Positions 16,957 to 24,126 of a DNA stretch of 64,000 bases are shown in pieces; the stretch's first letter is position 1, and the number at the start of each line of letters is the position of its first letter. The translations under genes were made by a program, and so were the position numbers. The DNA is from an uncultured Parabacteroides sp. GTDB taxonomy: Bacteria; Bacteroidota; Bacteroidia; Bacteroidales; Tannerellaceae. The notes under the pieces are model-generated. The model saw only the letters and a list, made by a program, of their open reading frames with translations, ran no database searches and had not been told where the DNA came from. The DNA is taken from NCBI RefSeq assembly GCF_947855115.1, contig NZ_CANTZW010000001.1, positions 248,001 through 312,000 on the forward strand. The letters are read 5' to 3'.

Positions 16957-19176
16957 CTATTTATTCGTATACCAAACCGGTCCCGGCTGGCTACCCATCA
17001 CGAACTCTAGCGTAGCGCCACTCATGATTTGCTCGTGGGTAATATAGCTCTTATCATAAGGCTGGCCATTTAGTTTCACGGATTGGATATAAATATTCTC
17101 CGCGGAAACCTCTGGAGCCAAAACCGTAAAGGTCTTGCCCTCGCCCACATGCATCCTCACCTCCGGGAATAACGGGGAACCGATCTCGTACCGGCCACTA
17201 ACCGGATCGACCGGATAAAATCCCATAGAGCTGAACACGAACCAAGCGGACATCTGTCCACAATCCTCGTTACCACAAATACCGTCCGGGGCATTCAGAT
17301 ACAATTCATGCAATACCTGAGCCACGTATTTCTGGGTCTTCCAAGGCTGACCTACCTTGTTATATAAGTAAATCACATGATGGCTCGGTTCATTGCCATG
17401 CGCATACTGACCGATCATACCCGTGCTAAAGATAGGCAATTCCTCATCCGACTTCGGGATATAGGTAAACATACTATCCAATTTCTCGGCGAAACGCTCC
17501 TTGCTTCCTACCAACCCGATCAAACCATCCAAATCTTGCGGTACATACCAGAAATACTGCCAGCCATTGCTCTCGCAAATATCCTCCGTATAATCATCGG
17601 GGCTGAAATTAGCGGCAAAGTTTCCTTTCTCATCACGAGGCTGCATAAAAGAGGTAGCCGGGTTGTATACGTTACGATAGTTTTGTGAACGCTTAAAGAA
17701 CTCATCGGCAATCTCTTTCTTCCCCATCTTTTCGGCCATCTTAGCGATACAATAATCATCGTAGGCGTATTCCAAGGTCTTCGACAGAGACCAGTTCTCC
17801 CATTTCTTCGGGTCGCTATAAGCCGGAACATATCCTAACTTCTTATAATCGCCGATACCCCGGTAATCATCCCGGTTGGCTGTCGCTATACAAGCTTCCA
17901 GCGCCTTCTCGGCATCAAAATCGCCGACACCTTTCAGATAAGCGTCCACGATAACGGGAACCGCATGATAACCGATCATCATATTCGTTTCCCACCCATA
18001 AAGGTTCCATAAAGGTAAAGCCCCATTCTGCTCGTAGAACTTCAAGAAACCTTTGATCATATCATTCGTACGCTCCGGCTCCGTATATGTAAACAACGGG
18101 TGAGACGCACGATAGGTATCCCATAAAGAGAAGGTGGAGTAGTTCGTCCATCCGTCTGCCTTATGGATTTGCTGATCCGGACCGTAGTAAGAACCGTCTA
18201 CGTCGCTATAGATCGTCGGGGCGATCATGGAATGATATAAGGCCGTATAGAACTTCACCATATCGTCTGTATTCCGGCTCTTCACCTCAATCTTGGAAAG
18301 CTGCTTGTTCCAATTCGCGCTAGCCTGGGCCTGATAATAATCGAAATCATCCTTCGGGGCTTCCGCACGCAAGTTCTTTCCCGCTCCCTCCATGCTGACC
18401 CCGGAAATTCCGGTCGTGACAAGGATTTCCTCATCCTTCTTCGTATTGAAGTCGAAACGGGCCACATATGCCGTACCGATCCAACCTTTCTCCTTGGTCA
18501 CGATAGAAGTCGTGTCTATATGATAAGCCGCAAAAGGCTTGGAGAAACGGGTCTCGAAATAAACATGTTGCAAGGGAGACCATCCTTGGGACAGGCGGTA
18601 TCCGCGGATTGTCGTAGAGTCTATCACCTCGATCTTGGAGTCTAAGGTAAAATCCCAGTTCATCGCCTTCTTTAAGTTCAGGAACACCGAAGCCTCAGCC
18701 TCTGGGAAGGTATACCGTTGGATACCGCAACGCTCGGTAGCCGTAAGCTCCACGTTAATGTTATAATCCTTCAGCAATACCCGGTAATATCCGGCAGAGG
18801 CCGCCTCATCATTATGCGAGAACGTGGAATAGATACCTAACGGTGCCGGAGCCTCTTTATAAGGACGGGTCACGGGCATAAAAGAGATATCGTATAAATC
18901 GCCTGCCCCCGTACCAGAAAGGTGCGTATGGCTGAAACCGGCGATAGTCGTATCCGGATAGAAATATCCAGAGATGCGGTCCCAACCCGGCAAACCGTTA
19001 TCCGGGCTTAATTGTACCATACCAAAAGGAACTTGGGCTCCCGGATAGGTATTACCGGTAAAGTCCGTACCGATCATGGGATTCACATATTGCGAGTAAT
19101 CTGCCTCCTGTTTCTTTTCAGGCGTGCAGGCCACGAGCGCCAGCAAGGAGACCGCCAATATAGACATGTGCTTCAT
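16957..19176 (-). CDS. GH92 alpha-mannosidase lipoprotein (intact)
   Basis: The 739-residue product is a calcium-dependent, inverting alpha-mannosidase of family GH92, typically removing alpha-1,2-mannose from N-glycans or yeast mannan. ATG 19176 gives a lipoprotein signal (ILAVSLLALVAC); the frame is open further upstream but that would bury the signal. Family motifs are YVNPMIGTDFTGNTYPGAQV, GFSHTHLSGTGAG, SLWDTYRASHPL, NGALPLWNLYGWETNMMIGY, CESNGWQYFWYVPQD (likely acid Glu) and ICGNEDCGQMSAWF (base region). It is a single-gene unit with its own promoter and terminator. It serves as a useful intact comparator for the broken GH92 gene at 40928-43309. Confidence 0.94.
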   Translation of the reverse strand: MKHMSILAVSLLALVACTPEKKQEADYSQYVNPMIGTDFTGNTYPGAQVPFGMVQLSPDNGLPGWDRISGYFYPDTTIAGFSHTHLSGTGAGDLYDISFMPVTRPYKEAPAPLGIYSTFSHNDEAASAGYYRVLLKDYNINVELTATERCGIQRYTFPEAEASVFLNLKKAMNWDFTLDSKIEVIDSTTIRGYRLSQGWSPLQHVYFETRFSKPFAAYHIDTTSIVTKEKGWIGTAYVARFDFNTKKDEEILVTTGISGVSMEGAGKNLRAEAPKDDFDYYQAQASANWNKQLSKIEVKSRNTDDMVKFYTALYHSMIAPTIYSDVDGSYYGPDQQIHKADGWTNYSTFSLWDTYRASHPLFTYTEPERTNDMIKGFLKFYEQNGALPLWNLYGWETNMMIGYHAVPVIVDAYLKGVGDFDAEKALEACIATANRDDYRGIGDYKKLGYVPAYSDPKKWENWSLSKTLEYAYDDYCIAKMAEKMGKKEIADEFFKRSQNYRNVYNPATSFMQPRDEKGNFAANFSPDDYTEDICESNGWQYFWYVPQDLDGLIGLVGSKERFAEKLDSMFTYIPKSDEELPIFSTGMIGQYAHGNEPSHHVIYLYNKVGQPWKTQKYVAQVLHELYLNAPDGICGNEDCGQMSAWFVFSSMGFYPVDPVSGRYEIGSPLFPEVRMHVGEGKTFTVLAPEVSAENIYIQSVKLNGQPYDKSYITHEQIMSGATLEFVMGSQPGPVWYTNK

Positions 19177-19205
19177 GTTATTATACAATTCGTTTTGAGT
19201 TTGAG

Positions 19206-19213
19206 CAAACATA
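19206..19213 (-). promoter_or_regulatory. -7 promoter box of the GH92 gene
   Basis: TATGTTTG on the minus strand matches TAnnTTTG exactly. It predicts a leader of about 23 bases and supports the ATG at 19176, because longer starts would begin upstream of the transcript. Confidence 0.55.
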
Positions 19214-19313
19214 CGTAAATTATTCCGAAAGAGAAATAGTTTCCTGAGAAAACTTTCTATTTTCATTGGGGTGAAAATCTTTTTCATTAAGACGTGAATT
19301 CGGTGAAATCCAT

Positions 19314-19321
19314 TAACTTTG
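19314..19321 (+). promoter_or_regulatory. -7 promoter box of the arginase-family gene
   Basis: TAACTTTG matches TAnnTTTG exactly and lies 18 bases before the ATG at 19340. That excludes the in-frame TTG at 19319 as the start. Confidence 0.6.
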
Positions 19322-19339
19322 TATAAAAACTACGATAAT

Positions 19340-20212
19340 ATGGAAAATAAGACATCGACGCTTCGCCTGATTTATCCACAATGGCAAGGTGGGATCATCA
19401 ATCATTGGATACCGGATATTCCTGCTGATGACGCTTCCAGAGGATATTACTTAGGCGCTCAATTACTCAATTTCCTAGCGCCCAAAAGTCCCCAGAAGAC
19501 TGTGGAAGTTCCTGTTTCATTAGACATTAATGATAGGGAAACCGACTTGGGAGTCAGTGCCCGTAAGGTTATCTTGAAACAAACCAAGGCCGCTATCGGG
19601 CTACTTCAAGAGAATGCCCCGGAAAGGATCATTACCTTAGGGGGCGAATGCTCGGTAAGTGTCGTACCCTTCACCTATCTGGCCGCTAAATACCCGGATG
19701 ATATCGCCGTTGTCTGGATAGATGCCCATCCGGATATAAACTTACCATATGACGAGTATAAGGGATATCACGCAATGGCTCTCACGGCTTGCCTAGGAAT
19801 GGGTGACGAGGAAATTCTTCAATTATTACCGGGAAAATTCAAAGTCGCAAATACCTTAATCGTAGGTTTACGCTCATGGGACGAAGGGATGAAAGAACGG
19901 CAGAAAGAGCTAGGTATAAAAGGATTATCCCCAGAGGAGGTAGCGAAAGATAGTTCTCCCATCCTTGAATGGTTAAAAGGGACGGGCGTATCTAAAGTGG
20001 TTGTTCATTTCGATATGGATGTGATCGATCCCGCAGATATGATAGCGGGAGTCGGCGTAGAGCCTAACGGGATGAGAACAGACGAGGTCGTTCGTGTTAT
20101 CAATGATATAGCATCCGAATATGACCTGGTAGGCCTTACGGTAGCCGAGCCGATGCCTCGTATTGCCATCAAACTTAGGAATATGCTAAGACAGTTACCT
20201 TTATTGAAATAA
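19340..20212 (+). CDS. Arginase/agmatinase-family protein with Cys in place of a metal-binding His
   Basis: The 290-residue ureohydrolase-fold protein would hydrolyse a guanidino or formimino group using two Mn ions. Two of the three metal motifs are normal: DAHPD at 128-132 and DMDVIDP at 225-231. The first, usually GGDHS, reads GGECS (101-105), so the His that binds one Mn is Cys104. The loop after the last motif (GVGVEPNGMRTDEVV) resembles arginases in general but not a specific class. Similar Cys variants may exist in uncharacterised arginase-like proteins. Substrate unknown; activity with a single metal or no activity are both possible. It stands alone between its own promoter and a bidirectional terminator. 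Confidence 0.85.
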   Translation: MENKTSTLRLIYPQWQGGIINHWIPDIPADDASRGYYLGAQLLNFLAPKSPQKTVEVPVSLDINDRETDLGVSARKVILKQTKAAIGLLQENAPERIITLGGECSVSVVPFTYLAAKYPDDIAVVWIDAHPDINLPYDEYKGYHAMALTACLGMGDEEILQLLPGKFKVANTLIVGLRSWDEGMKERQKELGIKGLSPEEVAKDSSPILEWLKGTGVSKVVVHFDMDVIDPADMIAGVGVEPNGMRTDEVVRVINDIASEYDLVGLTVAEPMPRIAIKLRNMLRQLPLLK

Positions 20213-20213
20213 T

Positions 20214-20252
20214 AAAAAAGACGTAACTCCATGTAGGGTTACGTCTTTTTTT
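20214..20252. terminator. Bidirectional intrinsic terminator
   Basis: AAAAAAGACGTAAC (to 20227) pairs with GTTACGTCTTTTTT (from 20238). T-tracts exist on both strands, so it can end the arginase-family gene (plus) and tatC (minus). Confidence 0.9.
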
Positions 20253-20277
20253 CAATAACGTTTATAACTTTCGGGAT

Positions 20278-21111
20278 CTATCCCTCATTATTATTTTCCT
20301 CATCCTCATTCCCCTCGTCTTCTTCCTTCGGGGCTTTCTTCACGAAGAACGCACTCAACTCATACAAACCATAGAGCGGCAAGAATACGATACTCAACGT
20401 AAACGGATCACTACTTGGAGTGATGAACGCCGCACCAACTAACAGGCCGACAACCGCATGCCGTCTGTATTTATGGAAGAAAGAGCGATTTAGCAACCCC
20501 ATCTGAGATAATAGCCAAGAAACCAACGGCATCTCAAAAACAATTCCCATCACGAATATCAACATCAAGAAGTTATCCATGTAAGAATCAAGCGATACCT
20601 GTTCCGTAATGGCGGCACTCAACTCGTAAGTCGCCAAGAAACGTAGCGTCATCGGGAACACCAAGAAATAACCGACCGAGCATCCGATAAAGAACATAAT
20701 CGTTCCGAACAAGAATACCCAACGCACATTTTTCTTCTCATTCTCATAGAGAGCCGGACTTACGAACTTCCAGATCTCCCACATCAAATAAGGGAAAGTC
20801 AATAATAACGCCAACCAGAAAGAACTTGTCATATGCGTAAAAAACTGGGAAGCCAGCTTGATATTGACAATGTTCACGTGGAACGTATCATTACAAAAGT
20901 CCGGGAGAAAAGAAAAATGAGAACTAATCTTACACATTTCCCGATAGACGATGAAATCGGAGCTACACGGGGCCATCACGACATTATCGAACAGCCACGG
21001 CATTACCGAGAACCCGGCTATAGCAAAAATAAAGAGCGCTAAAATAGAACGAAATAAAGTCCAACGAAGTTCTTCCAGGTGATCCCAGAATGACATTTCT
21101 TCTTGTTGCAT
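20278..21111 (-). CDS. tatC: Sec-independent protein translocase subunit TatC
   Basis: TatC is the receptor core of the Tat pathway, which exports folded proteins with twin-arginine signals. The 277-residue protein starts with the diagnostic MSFWDHLEELRWTLFRS just after a short leader and has six hydrophobic segments, including LLTFPYLMWEIWKFVSPALY, the conserved periplasmic-loop region, and FEMPLVSWLLSQMG. Residues about 50-90 contain a longer first periplasmic loop with three Cys, as in other Bacteroidota TatC. The C-terminal tail is very acidic (EEDEGNEDEENN). It lies 6 bases after tatA, a two-gene operon without tatB, as is usual in this phylum. Confidence 0.96.
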   Translation of the reverse strand: MQQEEMSFWDHLEELRWTLFRSILALFIFAIAGFSVMPWLFDNVVMAPCSSDFIVYREMCKISSHFSFLPDFCNDTFHVNIVNIKLASQFFTHMTSSFWLALLLTFPYLMWEIWKFVSPALYENEKKNVRWVFLFGTIMFFIGCSVGYFLVFPMTLRFLATYELSAAITEQVSLDSYMDNFLMLIFVMGIVFEMPLVSWLLSQMGLLNRSFFHKYRRHAVVGLLVGAAFITPSSDPFTLSIVFLPLYGLYELSAFFVKKAPKEEDEGNEDEENNNEG

Positions 21112-21117
21112 CTTCCT

Positions 21118-21312
21118 TTACTTCTTTTCCGTATCGTCTAATTTGATATCGTCTTCCAAACCTTTTACACCGTCCTTGAAATTCTTCACTCCCTTACCGA
21201 TACCTTTCATCAGCTCAGGAATTTTCTTACCGCCGAAAAGTAATAACACAACAATGGCGATGATCACGATCTCGCCTGTACCCAAGTTTCCTAAAAATAG
21301 TAATTCATTCAT
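21118..21312 (-). CDS. tatA: Twin-arginine translocase pore subunit TatA
   Basis: This 64-residue protein has the TatA layout: a short periplasmic N-terminus, one membrane helix ([16 protein letters not shown]), the hinge Gly-Lys-Lys, then an amphipathic helix ([20 protein letters not shown]) and an acidic tail. It would oligomerise around TatC to let folded proteins pass. A perfect Bacteroidota -7 box lies upstream, and tatC follows after 6 bases. Confidence 0.95.
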   Translation of the reverse strand: MNELLFLGNLGTGEIVIIAIVVLLLFGGKKIPELMKGIGKGVKNFKDGVKGLEDDIKLDDTEKK

Positions 21313-21355
21313 GATATTATAATATTAGTCATTAATATTCTCGTTTCTATGGGGG

Positions 21356-21363
21356 CAAAGATA
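21356..21363 (-). promoter_or_regulatory. -7 promoter box of tatAC
   Basis: TATCTTTG on the minus strand matches TAnnTTTG exactly. It predicts a leader of about 37 bases for tatA. Confidence 0.6.
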
Positions 21364-21403
21364 CAATTTGTAATGAATAGTAGCCTCATTATTCCAAATT
21401 TAT

Positions 21404-21411
21404 TACCTTTG
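21404..21411 (+). promoter_or_regulatory. -7 promoter box of fabD
   Basis: TACCTTTG matches TAnnTTTG exactly and predicts a leader of about 34 bases. It is divergent from, and 40 bases away from, the tatA -7 box. Confidence 0.6.
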
Positions 21412-21451
21412 TACCGTCTTAAAAAACTGAAATTAGAAAAAAATTAGAAAG

Positions 21452-22333
21452 ATGAAAGCGTATGTATTTCCCGGTCAGGGAGCACAGTTCGTAGGAATGG
21501 GCAAAGACCTCTACGATAATAATTCTCTTGCTAAAGAGATGTTTGAGAAGGCTAATGAGATCCTTGGTTTCCGTATCACGGATTTAATGTTTGCCGGAAC
21601 GGACGAGGATCTGAGACAGACCAAGGTTACTCAACCCGCGATCTTCTTACACTCTGTCATTCTCGCGAAAACATTGGGCGACCAATTCCAACCGGACATG
21701 GTTGCCGGTCACTCATTAGGAGAATTCTCCGCCTTGGTAGCTGCCGGAGCACTGTCTTTCGAGGACGGTTTGGTATTAGTTTCCAAACGTGCCATGGCTA
21801 TGCAAAAGGCTTGTGAGGCGACTCCTTCTACAATGGCTGCCGTTTTAGCTTTGCCGGACGCTACGGTTGAGGAAATTTGCGCAAGCATCAAGGACGAGGT
21901 AGTGGTTTGCGCCAACTATAATTGCCCGGGCCAGTTGGTAATCTCCGGTTCTATCCCCGGTATCGATCAGGCTTGCGAGAAGTTATTGGCTGCCGGCGCT
22001 AAGCGTGCCTTGAAGTTGAAGGTAGGAGGAGCGTTCCACTCTCCATTGATGGAACCGGCTCGTGCGGAGTTGGCTGCCGCTATCGAGACTACGACTGTTA
22101 ATAAACCATCTTGCCCGGTTTACCAGAACGTAAGTACGAAGGCCGAGACTTGCCCGGAGACAATCAAGGCTAACTTGATCGCCCAGTTGACTGCCCCGGT
22201 ACGTTGGACCCAAAGCGTACAGAACATGATCGCCGATGGAGCTACTCATTTCATCGAGTTAGGCCCGGGTGCCGTTCTTCAGGGATTGGTTAAAAAGATC
22301 AATAAGGCAATGACTACGGAAGGTATGCAATAA
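21452..22333 (+). CDS. fabD: Malonyl-CoA:ACP transacylase FabD
   Basis: FabD transfers malonyl groups from CoA to acyl carrier protein to feed fatty-acid elongation. The 293-residue cytoplasmic enzyme starts with MKAYVFPGQGAQFVGMG (oxyanion region), has the nucleophile elbow AGHSLGEFSAL with Ser88, and the catalytic His in GGAFHSPLM near residue 195, followed by PVYQNVSTKAE and the C-terminal FIELGPGAVLQGLV. Length is normal. It is transcribed alone, with its own promoter and a strong terminator, and not within a fab cluster. Confidence 0.97.
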   Translation: MKAYVFPGQGAQFVGMGKDLYDNNSLAKEMFEKANEILGFRITDLMFAGTDEDLRQTKVTQPAIFLHSVILAKTLGDQFQPDMVAGHSLGEFSALVAAGALSFEDGLVLVSKRAMAMQKACEATPSTMAAVLALPDATVEEICASIKDEVVVCANYNCPGQLVISGSIPGIDQACEKLLAAGAKRALKLKVGGAFHSPLMEPARAELAAAIETTTVNKPSCPVYQNVSTKAETCPETIKANLIAQLTAPVRWTQSVQNMIADGATHFIELGPGAVLQGLVKKINKAMTTEGMQ

Positions 22334-22358
22334 TCTGCTTTTCAAGGGTAATAAAGAT

Positions 22359-22411
22359 AAAAATCCGGAAAGGATGGAGAGTTCTCTCTCGCGTCTTTTC
22401 CGGATTTTCTT
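22359..22411 (+). terminator. Intrinsic terminator of fabD
   Basis: A stem of AAAATCCGGAAA (22360-22371) with TTTTCCGGATTTT (22396-22408) closes a 24-base loop and ends in TTTTCTT. Confidence 0.8.
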
Positions 22412-22500
22412 ATATGATAATGGCTCGAAAAAACATGAACGTTAAACCAATCAAAGACCAACGTTGTTTTATACTGTAAACACAATTCAGAATATAGAAA

Positions 22501-23307
22501 ATGGAGACAATACAACAGAAAAATAGAATCATCCTACTCTGGCCGGATGGCGCTCCCACCAGTAACGGGTTGGCCGGCGTAGAATTGGAAGATACCCCGA
22601 ATGCCATATCCAATATATCGAACCCTTCTTTATTGGTTTATCCGGCAGGCAAGCCGAATGGCAAGGCGATCTTGATGTGTCCGGGTGGCGGGCTTTCCAA
22701 GATTTCGATCGGACATGAAGGACGCGATATGGCCGCATGGTTCAATGCGCAAGGTATCACTTATGCCGTATTGAAATACCGGATGCCGAACGGACATAGG
22801 GAAGTCCCGCTGGATGATGTTCGCCAAGGTCTACGCATCCTTCGGAATTACTCGGAAGAGTGGAAGATCACGAAAGTCGGTGTCATGGGTGCTTCCATTG
22901 GCGGCTATATCGCCGGGCATGCCGCAATATTCGGGGTAGATGACGCACGTCCGGATTTCCAAATACTTCTTTATCCGGTTATCAGTATGCTGCCTCATTT
23001 AACGCATCTTAAATCAAGGGAACGACTATTAGGAGCGAACCCCACGCATGAGGAAGAGGAAGCTTTCTCCCTGGAATTGCACGTAAACTCACAAACACCT
23101 CCCGCTTTTATAGCATTAGCTTCGGATGATGAGGCGGTTAGCCCGGAGAATAGCGTGCTTTATTATCTCGCTTTACTAAAAAACAAAGTGTCTGCCTCCT
23201 TACACATCTACCCGAAAGGCGGCCATAGTTTTGGATTCCGGGACAACTTCGTCTACAAACGTCAATGGACCGACGAGCTGGAGAAATGGTTAAGCATGAT
23301 CGAATAA
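22501..23307 (+). CDS. Alpha/beta hydrolase (esterase/BD-FAE-like)
   Basis: The 268-residue product has an alpha/beta-hydrolase core: oxyanion-region motif LMCPGGGLSKIS, nucleophile elbow GVMGASIGGYIAGH with Ser132, an acid near SDDEAV (about 205-210), and a catalytic His in KGGHSFGF (near 241). The pattern resembles acetylxylan or feruloyl-type esterases of Bacteroidota carbohydrate systems. There is no signal peptide, so it is probably cytoplasmic. No carbohydrate genes adjoin it. The ester substrate is unknown. Confidence 0.85.
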   Translation: METIQQKNRIILLWPDGAPTSNGLAGVELEDTPNAISNISNPSLLVYPAGKPNGKAILMCPGGGLSKISIGHEGRDMAAWFNAQGITYAVLKYRMPNGHREVPLDDVRQGLRILRNYSEEWKITKVGVMGASIGGYIAGHAAIFGVDDARPDFQILLYPVISMLPHLTHLKSRERLLGANPTHEEEEAFSLELHVNSQTPPAFIALASDDEAVSPENSVLYYLALLKNKVSASLHIYPKGGHSFGFRDNFVYKRQWTDELEKWLSMIE

Positions 23308-23341
23308 GAGACTCGGGGTAAAACTCGAAGTCTCCATGATC

Positions 23342-23716
23342 CTACTTCTGTTCACCATAAGGAGGAGACGGAGGCTCACAAATCCAATCCGTCCGGTTCT
23401 CAATCGTATAACGGAGTTTCTCCGGTGCTTGCCGGGTATAAAAAAGCAAGGCTATTTTTACCGCATTATCTTCTACCCAATAAATAATCTTTGTATTCGG
23501 ATGCTGGGTGAAAGAACGGAAACATTGCGGATAATCAGATAATAAAGGTTCTATTTGCCCCATACCGGGAAATATACAGAAATCATTGAAAGTCCGTTTT
23601 ATCAAAACATAAATAGTATCAGCTTTCTTACATCCATAAGAAATCGAGCAATACGCATAGAACTCATCTAGTTGTTGATTTGCCAAAGGAGAAATCTTTA
23701 GATCTAAGTTTTTCAT
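23342..23716 (-). CDS. RelE/ParE-family toxin of a type II toxin-antitoxin pair
   Basis: The 124-residue protein has the RelE/ParE fold outline: LKISPLANQQLDEFYAYC (helix 1 with its usual positions), a second helix with IKRTFNDFCIFPGMG (the common F-P-x-x-G turn), and strands SFTQHPNTKIIYWVE and KIALLFYTRQAPEKL. Members either cut mRNA on the ribosome or poison gyrase; which applies is unclear. The C-terminal 20 residues (Pro-rich) are longer than usual. Its ATG directly follows the stop of the antitoxin gene, with no spacing, so translation is coupled. Confidence 0.8.
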   Translation of the reverse strand: MKNLDLKISPLANQQLDEFYAYCSISYGCKKADTIYVLIKRTFNDFCIFPGMGQIEPLLSDYPQCFRSFTQHPNTKIIYWVEDNAVKIALLFYTRQAPEKLRYTIENRTDWICEPPSPPYGEQK

Positions 23717-24001
23717 CTATTCACATTTTATATGATGTCTTTTTTCAAATTCCCTAAAAAAATCCTCGCCATCAATCATACGCCCATTCCGGTCATCTTC
23801 CAAAACCTGCTCAATCAGACCATGAAGCTTTTCTTTTGATGGGAATTGAAGCAAATTCGGAATAGGTTCCATAGATACCTCCTTGTCCTCCTTATACTCA
23901 AAAATCTGATCCTCAATAGAGATCAATAAATCCTCATCTTCTATCTCTGTAATCAACTTAATTAAGTCGCTCCTACGTCTATTTAATGATTCCTTTGACA
24001 T
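23717..24001 (-). CDS. Cognate antitoxin candidate
   Basis: A 94-residue acidic protein starting MSKESLNRRRSDLIKLITE with a C-terminal region (DGEDFFREFEKRH) that could wrap a toxin. The position just before a RelE/ParE toxin, abutting stop and start codons, and the size all suggest the antitoxin. The N-terminus does not show a clear ribbon-helix-helix or Phd motif, so DNA binding and autoregulation are inferred. ATG 24001 is preferred over an in-frame TTG two codons upstream. Confidence 0.75.
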   Translation of the reverse strand: MSKESLNRRRSDLIKLITEIEDEDLLISIEDQIFEYKEDKEVSMEPIPNLLQFPSKEKLHGLIEQVLEDDRNGRMIDGEDFFREFEKRHHIKCE

Positions 24002-24034
24002 ATACAAATTCTCCTTCTACTTTTATGTTCGCAC

Positions 24035-24042
24035 CAAAGATA
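24035..24042 (-). promoter_or_regulatory. -7 promoter box of the toxin-antitoxin pair
   Basis: TATCTTTG on the minus strand matches TAnnTTTG exactly and predicts a leader of about 27 bases. Confidence 0.6.
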
Positions 24043-24057
24043 ATGAAATATATCTAT

Positions 24058-24092
24058 AAAAACGGTGCCACACAAATAAATGCGTGACACCG
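24058..24092 (-). terminator. Intrinsic terminator of the SusCD operon
   Basis: On the minus strand a 12-bp stem (CGGTGTCACGCA with TGTGTGGCACCG, two G-U pairs) is followed by TTTTT. It lies 34 bases after the SusD stop and insulates the toxin-antitoxin genes. Confidence 0.85.
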
Positions 24093-24126
24093 AAAAAGTA
24101 TATGTAAAACAGACCAAGCAGATTCA

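Noticed and set aside
19177..19287. Longer start for the GH92 mannosidase at 19287
   Set aside because: It would hide the lipoprotein signal and lies upstream of the -7 promoter box.
23308..23341. Terminator after the alpha/beta hydrolase gene
   Set aside because: GAGACT/AGTCTC can pair, but the stem is short and interrupted and no T-tract follows.
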